A stretch of 12,866 nucleotides of DNA. It comes from DASYHS01 sp035998295. Lineage in GTDB: Bacteria > Pseudomonadota > Alphaproteobacteria > Azospirillales > Azospirillaceae. The notes beneath the pieces were generated by a model. The model searched no databases, had not been told where the DNA came from, and saw nothing but the letters and a program-made list of their open reading frames with translations. Shown here one piece after another: positions 1-6,622 of the stretch (position 1 is its first letter; every line of letters starts with the position of its first letter). Location: the NCBI RefSeq assembly GCF_035998295.1, contig NZ_DASYHS010000190.1, positions 1 to 12,866 on the forward strand, read 5' to 3'. The translations under genes were made by a program, and so were the position numbers.

Positions 1-32
1 CCGTCCCTGCGCCCGCCCTTCCCTGCGCCCGC
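1..32. repeat. 16-bp tandem duplication upstream of nudC
   Basis: Positions 1-16 (CCGTCCCTGCGCCCGC) and 17-32 differ at a single base (G3 versus T19), giving two adjacent 16-bp copies in the noncoding leader of nudC. The left edge coincides with the window edge, so more copies could lie upstream. It looks like a replication-slippage product. No function is evident. Confidence 0.75.
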
Positions 33-53
33 GCGGCGTGGCACAAAGGAGCC

Positions 54-1037
54 ATGCTCGAACGCCCCAACCATTACGCCGGCAGCAGCCTCGATCGCGT
101 GGCAGCGCGGCGCCGCGACCCCGACTGGATCTCCCGGCAGCTCGCCGACGGCGCGGCGCGGGTCGTGCCGCTCTGGCGCGGCCGCAACCTCGTCGCCGAC
201 GCTCCCGACGGCCCGCGCGCGGTGCTCCTCGGCTTGGCGGACGCGCTCGAGGCGGCGCAGGCGGCCGGGCAGGCGGCTTCGGACCTGCTCCTGCTCGGCC
301 TGCGGAACGGCGCGGCCGTCTTCGCCGCCGACCTGTCGGCGGTCGAGGAACCGGAATCCCTGCCCCGTCTCGCCGGTGCCGGCCGCTTCGCGGACCTGCG
401 CGAGTTCGGCCCCGTGATCGACCTCGACGACGCGGCCCTGCTCGCCTATTCGCGCGGGCTGGCGTGGTGGCACCAGCGTCACCGCCATTGCGGCGTCTGC
501 GGCGCCCCGACCGTCAGCGTGGACGCCGGCCATGTGCGGCGCTGCGGCGAGGAGCGCTGCGCAGCCTCGCATTTCCCGCGCACCGACCCCGCGGTGATCA
601 TGCTGGTCCATGACGGCGGCGACCGGGCGCTGCTGGGCCGCCACGGCCGCTTCCCGCCCGGCATGTACTCGACGCTGGCCGGCTTCGTCGAGCCCGGCGA
701 GAGCCTGGAGGAGGCGGTCGCCCGCGAGGTCGGGGAGGAGGTCGGCGTCGCCGTCGCCGACGTCCGCTACCATTCCTCCCAGCCCTGGCCGTTCCCGGGC
801 TCGATCATGCTCGGCTTCACCGCGCGCACCGACCATGGCGAGCGCGACCTGCGCGTCGACCCGGAGGAGCTGGAGCACGCCCGCTGGTTCACCCGGGCCG
901 AGCTGCTGGCCGCCCGCGACGACGGCCCGCTGCGCCTGCCGCGCCGCGACTCGATCGCGCGCCGCCTGATCGAGGACTGGCTCTCGGGAAACGGCCAGCA
1001 GCCCGGATGGACGACCGCGCCTGGATCCAAGGGCTGA
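54..1037 (+). CDS. nudC: NADH pyrophosphatase NudC (Nudix hydrolase)
   Basis: This 327-residue cytosolic enzyme hydrolyses NAD(H) to NMN(H) plus AMP. Family members are also known to remove NAD caps from RNA 5' ends. The order of parts is typical: a variable N-terminal domain (about 1-135), a four-cysteine zinc ribbon (C146, C149, C164, C169), then the Nudix fold. The Nudix box at 210-232 (GFVEPGE... REVGEEVGV) matches GX5EX7REUXEEXGU at every position. The NudC-specific signature SQPWPFPGS lies at 242-250 and separates it from other Nudix enzymes. E. coli NudC is 257 residues; the longer N-terminus is usual in Alphaproteobacteria. The start at 54 is preceded by AAAGGAG (45-51), only 2 nt from the ATG, which is short spacing, but no better start exists nearby. 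It converges on dgt across 31 nt, and no clear terminator is visible in the gap. Confidence 0.96.
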   Translation: MLERPNHYAGSSLDRVAARRRDPDWISRQLADGAARVVPLWRGRNLVADAPDGPRAVLLGLADALEAAQAAGQAASDLLLLGLRNGAAVFAADLSAVEEPESLPRLAGAGRFADLREFGPVIDLDDAALLAYSRGLAWWHQRHRHCGVCGAPTVSVDAGHVRRCGEERCAASHFPRTDPAVIMLVHDGGDRALLGRHGRFPPGMYSTLAGFVEPGESLEEAVAREVGEEVGVAVADVRYHSSQPWPFPGSIMLGFTARTDHGERDLRVDPEELEHARWFTRAELLAARDDGPLRLPRRDSIARRLIEDWLSGNGQQPGWTTAPGSKG

Positions 1038-1068
1038 GCTTTTCCTTTGCCCCCGGACCCGGTTCCTC

Positions 1069-2412
1069 TCAGTGCACGTGCCCCGAGAGCTGCTTCGCCA
1101 GGTAGCTCGCCCGCTCGTCGCTGAGGCTCGCGAGGAAGTCGTTGATCTTGAGGTAGCTGCCGTACAGCCCGTCCGCCTTCGACAGCCGGCTCGTCTCCAG
1201 CAGGTCGTTGATGCGGCGCGCCTTGAACGGCAGCTGCTCGTCGTCGTCGCGGTTGGCGGTGTCCTCGTGGATCGCCAGCGCCGCGTCGCAGCACGCGGTC
1301 AGCAGCACGTCGACCGCGGCGTAGGCGCCGATCTCGATCTCGGTCTTGCGGGCGTATTTGAAGATCCGCTGCTGGCCCAGCTCCTTCTTCGCGACGTGCA
1401 GGCAGCGCGCGACGGCGGGATCACCCGTGTCGGTGATCGGCGGCACCGGCACGCCGGCGATGATGTCGGGATAGGCGGCGAGGAAGCTGCGGATCGTGCC
1501 CTCGACCAGGATCTCCATCGCCATGCCGCGCAGCTTCCAGATCCGCTGCCGGTCGGCGATGGCACCCAGCTCGCGGTAGCGCTCGACATGGCCGGGCGGC
1601 AGGATCGGCAGGATCAGGTCCTCGAAGTCGCGCACCGACAGGATGCCGAGCTCGATCCCGTCCTCGACGTCGATCAGCGCGTAGCAGATGTCGTCGGCCG
1701 CCTCCAGCAGGTAGGCCAGCGGGTGCCGGCACCACACCCCGGACGATACCTCGACCAGCCCGGTGCGCCTGCACACCTCGCGGAAGATCGCGGCCTCGGA
1801 GCGGAAGACGCTGAACTTGCCGGCCCGGCCCGGCGGGATGTCGGCCGAGCACCAGGGATATTTCAGGAAGGTCGACAGCGTCGCGTATGTCAGGCGCATC
1901 CCGCCCTGGCCGGGGTTGTAGCCGAGCTGGGTGATGATGCGGAACCCCTGGGCGTTGCCGTCGAAGGTCTGCAGGTCGGCGCGCTCGGGCGCGGTGACGC
2001 CGCGGAAATAGCGCTCGGGCGCCTTGCGGTACCATTCCCGGATCGCGAACTCGCCGGCATGGCCGAAGGGCGGGTTGCCAACGTCGTGGGCGAGGCAGGC
2101 CGCCTGCACGATCGCGCCCAGGTCGGAAGGCTGGATGCGCTCCGGCAGCTCGCCGCGCGCCTTCAGCGCCTGGCCCGCCGCCTCGCCGAGGCTGCGCCCG
2201 ATGCACGAGACCTCCAGCGTGTGGGTCAGCCGGTTGTGGACCGTGTCGCTGGCCGGCATCGGATGCACCTGCGTCTTGCGCTGGAGCACCCGGAACGCGT
2301 CGGAGAAGACGAGCCGGTCATAGTCGCGCTGGTATTCGGAGCGGCCGTCCCTGCTTCCGGCCCCGCCCTGGAGCCGGTCGTCGCACAGGAGCCGGTCCCA
2401 GGACATGGTCAT
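1069..2412 (-). CDS. dgt: Deoxyguanosinetriphosphate triphosphohydrolase-like HD protein
   Basis: This 447-residue member of the dGTPase branch of the HD superfamily hydrolyses dNTPs to deoxynucleoside plus triphosphate and so helps control dNTP pools. The metal ligands are visible: H64 (RLTHTLEV), H109-D110 (CLAHDVGNPPFGHAGE) and D240 (LLEAADDICYALIDVED). The N-terminal block EYQRDYDRLVFSDAFRVLQ and the DGNAQGFRI motif (151-159) are characteristic of the family. It is shorter than E. coli Dgt (505 residues) and resembles the shorter broad-specificity homologues, so strict dGTP preference cannot be assumed. The start at 2412 is favoured because GAGGG (2423-2419 on the minus strand) sits 6 nt upstream; a second ATG lies two codons in. 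It is the last gene of the kdsB-pheA-dgt series. The 73-nt gap after pheA holds a candidate promoter, so it may be transcribed independently. Confidence 0.94.
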   Translation of the reverse strand: MTMSWDRLLCDDRLQGGAGSRDGRSEYQRDYDRLVFSDAFRVLQRKTQVHPMPASDTVHNRLTHTLEVSCIGRSLGEAAGQALKARGELPERIQPSDLGAIVQAACLAHDVGNPPFGHAGEFAIREWYRKAPERYFRGVTAPERADLQTFDGNAQGFRIITQLGYNPGQGGMRLTYATLSTFLKYPWCSADIPPGRAGKFSVFRSEAAIFREVCRRTGLVEVSSGVWCRHPLAYLLEAADDICYALIDVEDGIELGILSVRDFEDLILPILPPGHVERYRELGAIADRQRIWKLRGMAMEILVEGTIRSFLAAYPDIIAGVPVPPITDTGDPAVARCLHVAKKELGQQRIFKYARKTEIEIGAYAAVDVLLTACCDAALAIHEDTANRDDDEQLPFKARRINDLLETSRLSKADGLYGSYLKINDFLASLSDERASYLAKQLSGHVH

Positions 2413-2442
2413 GGCGTGCCCTCGCGATCGGGATGCGCGCGC

Positions 2443-2471
2443 ACTCTAGACCGGCCGGCCCGGAACGGCAA
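2443..2471 (-). promoter_or_regulatory. Candidate sigma70-like promoter for dgt
   Basis: On the minus strand, TTGCCG (2471-2466) and TAGAGT (2448-2443) are separated by exactly 17 nt in the pheA-dgt gap. The predicted start of transcription is near 2436, about 24 nt before the dgt ATG. The hexamers match the consensus at 4/6 (-35) and 4/6 (-10). This suggests that dgt is not wholly dependent on read-through from kdsB-pheA. Confidence 0.5.
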
Positions 2472-2485
2472 TCGTCGCTCCGCCC

Positions 2486-3349
2486 TCAGTCGTCGCCCGG
2501 CGCGTCCACCCAGTCGCGGCGGACGGGATGGGCGGGATAGACGCCGAGGATGCGGACCTCGCGGGCGAAGAAGTCCAGCTCCTCCAGCGCGAGGCGCAGC
2601 GGGCGCTCGTCCGGATGGCCCTCGACGTCGGCGTAGAACTGCGCCGCCGTGAACCGGCCGCCGACCATGTAGCTCTCGAGCTTGGTCATGTTGACGCCGT
2701 TGGTCGCGAAGCCGCCCATCGCCTTGTAGAGCGCGGCCGGCACGCTGCGCACGCGGAACACGAAGGTCGTGATCGTCGGCGTGCCCGCCGGCGGCACCTG
2801 CGGCTCGCGCGCCATGACCAGGAACCGGGTCGTGTTGTGGTCGGCGTCCTCGATGTTCTCGGCGAGCGAGGTCAGCCCGTAGATGCGCCCCGCCAGTTCC
2901 GACGCGATCGCCGCCACCGTGGGGTCGCCGCGCTCCGCGATCTCGGCGGCGGCACCGGCGGTGTCGGCATGCACGACCGCCTTCAGCCCCAGCCGCCGGA
3001 TCAGGCGCGAGCATTGCGACAGCGCCTGGACGTGGCTGCGCACCACGCGGATCGTCTCCAGCGTCGCTCCCGGCGGCGCCAGCAGGTGGTGGTTCACGCG
3101 CTGGAAGTGCTCGCCGATGATGTGCAGGCCGCCGTTCGGCAGCAGGATGTGGTTGTCGGCGACGCGCCCCGCGACCGAGTTCTCGATCGGCAGCATCGCG
3201 AGCCGCGCGCCGCCCTCGCGCACCGTCTCGAACACGTCCTCGAAGGAGGCGCAGGGCACCGTCGGCATGTCCGGGAACACCGTCCGGCAGGACAGGTCCG
3301 AATAGGCGCCGGGGGAACCCTGGAAGGCGATCGCGTCGGTGTCGGGCAT
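2486..3349 (-). CDS. pheA: Prephenate dehydratase (monofunctional PheA)
   Basis: This 287-residue cytosolic enzyme converts prephenate to phenylpyruvate in phenylalanine biosynthesis. It is the stand-alone form with no chorismate mutase domain. The catalytic domain spans about 5-180, with GSPGAYSD (11-18), LPIENSVAGRV (53-63) and the active-site NTTRF (172-176). A C-terminal ACT domain (about 193-275) contains GVNMTKLESYM (218-228), where phenylalanine feedback is normally sensed. The commonest form of that motif is ESRP; ESYM is a variant I associate with alphaproteobacterial enzymes. The ATG at 3349 places the first beta strand (DAIAFQG) at residue 5, as expected, although no convincing Shine-Dalgarno is visible. 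It lies 35 nt after kdsB on the same strand and is probably cotranscribed with it. Confidence 0.96.
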   Translation of the reverse strand: MPDTDAIAFQGSPGAYSDLSCRTVFPDMPTVPCASFEDVFETVREGGARLAMLPIENSVAGRVADNHILLPNGGLHIIGEHFQRVNHHLLAPPGATLETIRVVRSHVQALSQCSRLIRRLGLKAVVHADTAGAAAEIAERGDPTVAAIASELAGRIYGLTSLAENIEDADHNTTRFLVMAREPQVPPAGTPTITTFVFRVRSVPAALYKAMGGFATNGVNMTKLESYMVGGRFTAAQFYADVEGHPDERPLRLALEELDFFAREVRILGVYPAHPVRRDWVDAPGDD

Positions 3350-3384
3350 GGCGGGTCGGCTGCGTCTGCGGAAGGGACCGGGCT

Positions 3385-4164
3385 TCAGGGCGCCAGGATG
3401 GCGCGCGCGCGATCGAGGTCGGCCGGAGTATCGACGCCGAGCGGGACCGCGTCAACGACGGCCGCATCCATGCGCATTCCGGCCGCGAGCGCGCGGAGCT
3501 GCTCCAGCCGCTCGCGCCGCTCCAGCTCCGACGGCGGCAGCGCCACGAACCGCTCCAGCGCCGCGCGCCGGTAGGCGTAGAGGCCGACATGGTGGTACAG
3601 CGGCCCGTCGCCCCAGGGCGCCGTCGCCCGGGTGAAGTAGAGCGCGCGCGCGATCCGCGCGCCCGGTGCGCGCTCCAGCACCGCCTTGACCACGTTGGGG
3701 TCCGTGCGCTCCGCCGGGTCGGAGATCTCGACCGCGAGCGTCGCGACGTCGACCCCGGGATCGCCCAGCGGGTCGAGGGCGGCGCGTACCGTCTCCGGCG
3801 CGATGGTCGGCAGGTCGCCCTGGACGTTGACGACCGCGTCGTGCCGCCCCTCCGGGTCCAGGCGGCGCAGCGCCTCGAAGATCCGGTCGGAGCCCGAGGG
3901 ATGGGCCGGGTCGGTCATCACCGCCCGCCCGCCGGCGCGCTCGACCGCGTCCGCGACCTCGGCCTCCGAGCAGGCGACGACGACCGGGCCGAGTGCGGAC
4001 TCGCTGGCCCGGCGCCAGACATGGACGATCATCGGCACGCCGCCGATGTCGGCCAGCGGCTTGCCCGGCAGGCGCGTCGAGGCCATGCGGGCGGGAACGA
4101 TGACGACGGGGTTCTGCGGCCTTGCGGGATGATGAGCGGTCATGGCATGAACGGCGTGCGACAT
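3385..4164 (-). CDS. kdsB: 3-deoxy-manno-octulosonate cytidylyltransferase (CMP-KDO synthetase)
   Basis: The enzyme activates KDO with CTP to CMP-KDO, the donor for the inner core of lipopolysaccharide, so the host is an LPS-bearing Gram-negative. Of 259 residues, about 18 form an unconserved N-terminal tail. The nucleotide-binding loop VIVPARMASTRLPGKPL is at 21-37, followed by HPSGSDRI (88-95) and VNVQGDLPT (112-120), then HHVGLYAYRRAAL and a C-terminal LGVDTPADLDRA. The usual motif reads VNVQGDEP; the Leu in place of Glu is a substitution I recall from alphaproteobacterial homologues. The start is uncertain. M1 at 4164 has only a weak upstream GGGG, and M8 at 4143 would still leave the whole domain intact. 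It is the first gene of kdsB-pheA-dgt and is transcribed divergently from the cytochrome c gene. Confidence 0.95.
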   Translation of the reverse strand: MSHAVHAMTAHHPARPQNPVVIVPARMASTRLPGKPLADIGGVPMIVHVWRRASESALGPVVVACSEAEVADAVERAGGRAVMTDPAHPSGSDRIFEALRRLDPEGRHDAVVNVQGDLPTIAPETVRAALDPLGDPGVDVATLAVEISDPAERTDPNVVKAVLERAPGARIARALYFTRATAPWGDGPLYHHVGLYAYRRAALERFVALPPSELERRERLEQLRALAAGMRMDAAVVDAVPLGVDTPADLDRARAILAP

Positions 4165-4287
4165 TTAGCCCCGTCGGTCAAGCGCCAAAGCGGCTGCGCG
4201 GTGCGACATGCCGCCCTATCTTGGGCCGCCGCGGTGACCGACCGGCGCCGCTGGGATGCGCATTGCAGGGACTTTGGGGACGTTCGC
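4165..4287. other. Divergent intergenic region between kdsB and the cytochrome c gene
   Basis: These 123 nt must carry promoters for both directions. TTGACC is readable on the minus strand at 4181-4176, but it has no matching -10 at a usable distance. On the plus strand TATCTT (4217-4222) could be a -10, but the sequence 17 nt upstream is not a -35. I can therefore place neither promoter. A GGGGA Shine-Dalgarno for the cytochrome gene lies at 4276-4280. Confidence 0.35.
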
Positions 4288-4830
4288 ATGTCGAGCATGG
4301 AGTGGAACAAGATCTTCGCCGCGATTCTGGTGGGCGGCCTGATCGCGATGATGGCCGGCTTCGTCGCCGACGTGCTGGTCGAACCGGAGCAGCTTGAGCA
4401 GAACGCCTACGTGATCGACACCGGTGCCACCGAGACCGCGGACGCGGGCGCGCAGGAAGCCCCCGCCGGCCCCGCCCCGATCGGCCCGCTGCTGGTCGCC
4501 GCCGACCCCGCCGCGGGCCAGGGCGTCTCGCGCGCCTGCGCGTCGTGCCATACCTTCGAGGAAGGCGGCCCGAACCGGGTCGGCCCGAACCTGTACGGCA
4601 TCGTCGGCGCCGAGTTCGCCCATGTCGAGGGCTACGCCTACTCCGACGCGATCGCCGGCCGCGAGGGGGCATGGGACTACGAGGCGCTCAACGAGTTCCT
4701 CTACGCGCCGCGCGAGTACGCCCCCGGCACCAAGATGACCTATGCCGGCCTCAAGGACGACGAGGACCGCGCGAACCTGATCGCCTGGCTGCGCACCTTG
4801 AGCCCGAACGCGCCGCCCCTGCCGCAGTAA
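4288..4830 (+). CDS. cycM: Membrane-anchored class I cytochrome c (CycM/c552-like)
   Basis: This 180-residue electron carrier is tethered to the periplasmic face of the inner membrane. An uncleaved N-terminal anchor (about 8-30, IFAAILVGGLIAMMAGFVAD) is followed by an Ala/Pro/Gly-rich linker (about 45-75). The haem domain has CASCH at 84-88 (C84 and C87 thioether links, H88 axial ligand), VGPNLYGIVG (98-107), and the sixth ligand M150 in PGTKMTYAGL. In rhizobia CycM passes electrons from the bc1 complex to an aa3-type oxidase; that role here is inference from similarity. The open frame extends upstream to 3589, but that part only overlaps kdsB antisense. The ATG at 4288 is preferred because GGGGA (4276-4280) lies 7 nt before it and the anchor follows immediately. 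Downstream is a strong terminator, so it is probably monocistronic. Confidence 0.93.
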   Translation: MSSMEWNKIFAAILVGGLIAMMAGFVADVLVEPEQLEQNAYVIDTGATETADAGAQEAPAGPAPIGPLLVAADPAAGQGVSRACASCHTFEEGGPNRVGPNLYGIVGAEFAHVEGYAYSDAIAGREGAWDYEALNEFLYAPREYAPGTKMTYAGLKDDEDRANLIAWLRTLSPNAPPLPQ

Positions 4831-4867
4831 GGGGAGCCCGGCAAGGACGCCGGCAGGGACTGAGGAT

Positions 4868-4903
4868 GGACGGGGCGCCTCGAGGGGCGCCCCGTCCCGT
4901 TTT
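4868..4903 (+). terminator. Rho-independent terminator after the cytochrome c gene
   Basis: A perfect 12-bp stem (4868-4879 GGACGGGGCGCC with 4886-4897) closes a 6-nt loop (TCGAGG). It is followed by CG and a TTTT run at 4900-4903. It lies 38 nt past the cytochrome stop codon. There is no T run on the other strand, so it acts in the plus direction only. A smaller CCGGC/GCCGG hairpin (4838-4853) precedes it. Confidence 0.87.
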
Positions 4904-4935
4904 CGGCGTTTCGTCCTCCGGTCTCATTTTTGATG

Positions 4936-4964
4936 TTCCTGGGGTGCGGGGCCGGCGGTAGGAT
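4936..4964 (+). promoter_or_regulatory. Weak candidate promoter for hisN
   Basis: TTCCTG (4936-4941) and TAGGAT (4959-4964) are 17 nt apart, 39 nt before the hisN ATG and after the cytochrome terminator, where a promoter is expected. The -10 matches 4/6 and the -35 only about 3/6. This is a positional guess. Confidence 0.25.
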
Positions 4965-5003
4965 GCGCGCCGCCGATCCGGCCGAACGGACTTCCGAGCC
5001 GTC

Positions 5004-5798
5004 ATGACGCTTCCCCATCTGGCGGTCTCCTGCCCCGCCCCGCTGATCGACCTCGCCGGGCGGCTCGCCGACGCGGCCGGCGCGGTCGTGCGGCGCCACT
5101 TCCGGACCCCGCTCGCGGTCGACGACAAGCCGGACATGTCGCCCGTGACGATCGCCGACCGGGAGGCGGAGGCGGCCGTGCGCGCGCTGCTCGCCGAGGA
5201 GCAGCCCGGCCACGGCATCGTCGGCGAGGAGCACGGCGCCACCAACGCCGACGCCGAATACGTCTGGGTGATCGACCCCATCGACGGGACCAAGGCCTTC
5301 ATCACCGGCCGCCCGCTGTTCGGGACGCTGATCGCGCTGCTGCATCGCGGCCGGCCGGTGCTGGGGCTGATCGACCAGCCCGTGATCGGCGACCGCTGGA
5401 CGGGCGCTCTGGGCCGGCCGACGCTGCTGAACGGCGCGGTCGCCCTGACGCGGCCCTGCCCCGGCCTCGCCCCCGCCGTCCTCAGCACGACGTCGCCGGA
5501 CCTGTTCGGCGACGATTTCGGGCGTTTCCGCCGGCTTGCGGACGCGGTCAAGCTGACCACCTATGGCGGCGACTGCTACGGCTACGGCCTGCTCGCGGCC
5601 GGCTTCATCGACATCGTCGCCGAGGTCGGCCTGAAGCTGCACGACTTCGCCGCCCTGGTCCCCATCGTCGAGGGGGCGGGCGGCGTCATCACCGACTGGT
5701 CCGGGCGCGGCCTGCACGCCGGGTCGGACGGACGGGTGCTCGCGGCCGGCGACCCGAGGGCGCATGCCGAGGCGCTCGCCCGCCTCGCCGCTACCTGA
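5004..5798 (+). CDS. hisN: Histidinol-phosphatase, inositol-monophosphatase family (HisN type)
   Basis: This 264-residue Mg2+-dependent phosphatase is predicted to remove phosphate from L-histidinol phosphate in histidine biosynthesis. The metal and active-site motifs of the IMPase fold are present in order: E75 in GEEHG (74-78), D91 and D94 in WVIDPIDGTKAF (88-99), and D214 in KLHDFAALVPIVEGAGG (211-227). The pair GGDCYGYGLLAAGFID (188-203) and HDFAALVP is typical of the HisN subgroup rather than of inositol monophosphatase, CysQ or fructose-bisphosphatase relatives. Substrate is therefore assigned with fair but not full confidence. The ATG at 5004 has no clear Shine-Dalgarno, but the next Met is at residue 45, which would remove the first helix. 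No other his genes are nearby. The acidic small protein gene follows after 64 nt. Confidence 0.9.
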   Translation: MTLPHLAVSCPAPLIDLAGRLADAAGAVVRRHFRTPLAVDDKPDMSPVTIADREAEAAVRALLAEEQPGHGIVGEEHGATNADAEYVWVIDPIDGTKAFITGRPLFGTLIALLHRGRPVLGLIDQPVIGDRWTGALGRPTLLNGAVALTRPCPGLAPAVLSTTSPDLFGDDFGRFRRLADAVKLTTYGGDCYGYGLLAAGFIDIVAEVGLKLHDFAALVPIVEGAGGVITDWSGRGLHAGSDGRVLAAGDPRAHAEALARLAAT

Positions 5799-5802
5799 CC
5801 GG

Positions 5803-5842
5803 CCCCGAACAGGCCAACCCCGAACGGACCGGCCGCCGAACC
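5803..5842. repeat. Imperfect short direct repeats after hisN
   Basis: CCCCGAAC occurs at 5803-5810 and again at 5818-5825 (period 15). A degenerate third copy GCCGAACC is at 5835-5842. The intervening bases are similar (AGGCCAA, GGACCGG). It fills most of the 64-nt gap before the acidic-protein gene. It is weaker than the other repeats in this window. Confidence 0.5.
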
Positions 5843-5862
5843 CTCCATCCAGGATGTCCTCC

Positions 5863-6357
5863 ATGCGCATTGCTGCTCCCGCGGAAACGGCCTACGAGAC
5901 GGCCCCCCAGGACGCCCGCGACCTGATCGACCAGATGGTCGAGACGCTGAACGCCGTGCCGGAATGGCCGGCCCGCTCCGCCCTGCTGCTGGAGATGATC
6001 GACGCCCTCGACATCGCCATGACCGCCGACGGGATCGAGGACGACGAAGACGAGGGTGAAGAGGACGAGGACGGGGACGAAGCCGGGTACGCGGACGACG
6101 ACTTCGCGGAGATGATGACCTTCTATGTCGGCGCCGTGCTCGAGCGGCTCGGCGAGGCCGAGATGCACGAGCCCGAACAGGCGGCCTTCTACATGCTGTC
6201 CTGCCACCCCGAGCATCTCGACGCCGCCCAGGGCTGGCTGGGCACGCCCGGCAACGCCGAGGCGTTCGAGAGCTTCGTCGACGCCAATCCCGACTATGCG
6301 GCCGTCCTCGACATGATCGAGGACCTCTATCTCGACCCCGACGAGATCGACGAGTGA
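5863..6357 (+). CDS. Hypothetical acidic protein
   Basis: I do not recognise this protein. From the chosen start it has 164 residues, with no signal peptide and no membrane segment, so it is probably cytosolic. An N-terminal amphipathic region (about 15-55, DLIDQMVETLNAVPEWPARSA onward) is followed by an extremely acidic stretch at 58-80, almost all Asp and Glu. A C-terminal helical half (81-164) contains FYMLSCHPEHLDAA and FESFVDANPDYAAVLDM and ends acidic. There is a single Cys (C114). Strong third-position GC bias supports it as a real gene. The frame is also open from 5764 within hisN; ATGs at 5854 and 5863 are the realistic starts. 5863 is preferred because AGGA (5851-5854) lies 8 nt upstream of it and overlaps the 5854 ATG. 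It may be cotranscribed with hisN. No function is proposed. Confidence 0.8.
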   Translation: MRIAAPAETAYETAPQDARDLIDQMVETLNAVPEWPARSALLLEMIDALDIAMTADGIEDDEDEGEEDEDGDEAGYADDDFAEMMTFYVGAVLERLGEAEMHEPEQAAFYMLSCHPEHLDAAQGWLGTPGNAEAFESFVDANPDYAAVLDMIEDLYLDPDEIDE

Positions 6358-6392
6358 CCGGGGGCGAGTGACTGGGGGCGAGTGACTGGGGA
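6351..6392 (+). repeat. Three 14-bp tandem repeats spanning a stop codon
   Basis: The units CGAGTGACCGGGGG (6351-6364), CGAGTGACTGGGGG (6365-6378) and CGAGTGACTGGGGA (6379-6392) are adjacent and differ at one or two positions. The first contains the last codon and stop (TGA 6355-6357) of the acidic-protein gene. Because 14 is not a multiple of 3, the three TGAs fall in three different frames, giving a three-frame translational stop. Confidence 0.9.
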
Positions 6393-6484
6393 TGGCCGCC
6401 GCGGCCCTCGACGCCCCGGAATTCGCCGGGCCCCGGAACCCGCCAAGCCTCGAAATTCGTTGACGGATCGTCGGCGAGGTGCCA

Positions 6485-6506
6485 TTTGCCCGCCGTTTGC
6501 CATAAT
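6485..6506 (+). promoter_or_regulatory. Candidate extended -10 promoter with TTTGCC direct repeat (yejA)
   Basis: TG-C-CATAAT (6498-6506) is an extended -10 with 5/6 match to TATAAT but no good -35 16-18 nt upstream, as expected for an extended -10 or activator-dependent promoter. Two TTTGCC copies (6485-6490 and 6496-6501) are 11 bp apart, one helical turn, and the second overlaps the -10. The predicted transcription start is near 6513, giving a leader of about 110 nt. Confidence 0.38.
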
Positions 6507-6507
6507 C

Positions 6508-6526
6508 CGGTCCTAGGGAAGGACCG
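6508..6526. promoter_or_regulatory. Inverted repeat at the putative yejA transcription start
   Basis: CGGTCC (6508-6513) and GGACCG (6521-6526) form a perfect 6-bp dyad around a 7-nt spacer (TAGGGAA). It sits just downstream of the candidate -10, so it could be a repressor operator or a 5' mRNA hairpin. No T run follows, so it is unlikely to be a terminator. Confidence 0.4.
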
Positions 6527-6622
6527 TTCGTGGCGGGAATTGCGGCGTGCGGGTGATCCCCACCCCGCCCGGAAGGCATTCCGGCACCGACCCGGGCAAG
6601 ATCGAGACGGAGCGAGGCTTTC

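Larger units (their letters stand above)
6358..6622. other. Intergenic region upstream of the yej operon
   Basis: This 265-nt region holds the end of the 14-bp repeats and a short CCCGG/CCGGG hairpin (6415-6430, no T run). It also holds an isolated TTGACG (6460-6465), a TTTGCC direct repeat, an extended -10 and a dyad, described separately. A Shine-Dalgarno-like GGAG (6609-6612) and GAGG (6614-6617) precede yejA. I see no small ORF with convincing coding bias. Confidence 0.6.

Noticed and set aside
1038..1068. Bidirectional terminator between convergent nudC and dgt
   Set aside because: The 31-nt gap has no stem of useful length and no T run adjoining a stem on either strand.
3589..4287. Extended N-terminus for the cytochrome c gene
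   Set aside because: The frame is open because it lies antisense to kdsB. The membrane anchor and a good Shine-Dalgarno place the start at 4288.
4930..4964. TTGATG (4930-4935) as a -35 for hisN with TAGGAT as -10
   Set aside because: The spacer would be 23 nt, too long for sigma70.
6351..6392. The 14-bp repeats as a CRISPR-like or iteron array
   Set aside because: There are only three directly abutting copies with no spacers and no associated genes, and the first lies in coding sequence.
6460..6488. TTGACG (6460-6465) as the yejA -35
   Set aside because: The hexamers 16-18 nt downstream (around CATTTG) do not resemble a -10, and the good CATAAT is 35 nt away.
6531..6545. Possible sigma54 promoter (TGGC then TTGC) upstream of yejA
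   Set aside because: The GG and GC elements are separated by 8 nt; sigma54 promoters need 10.
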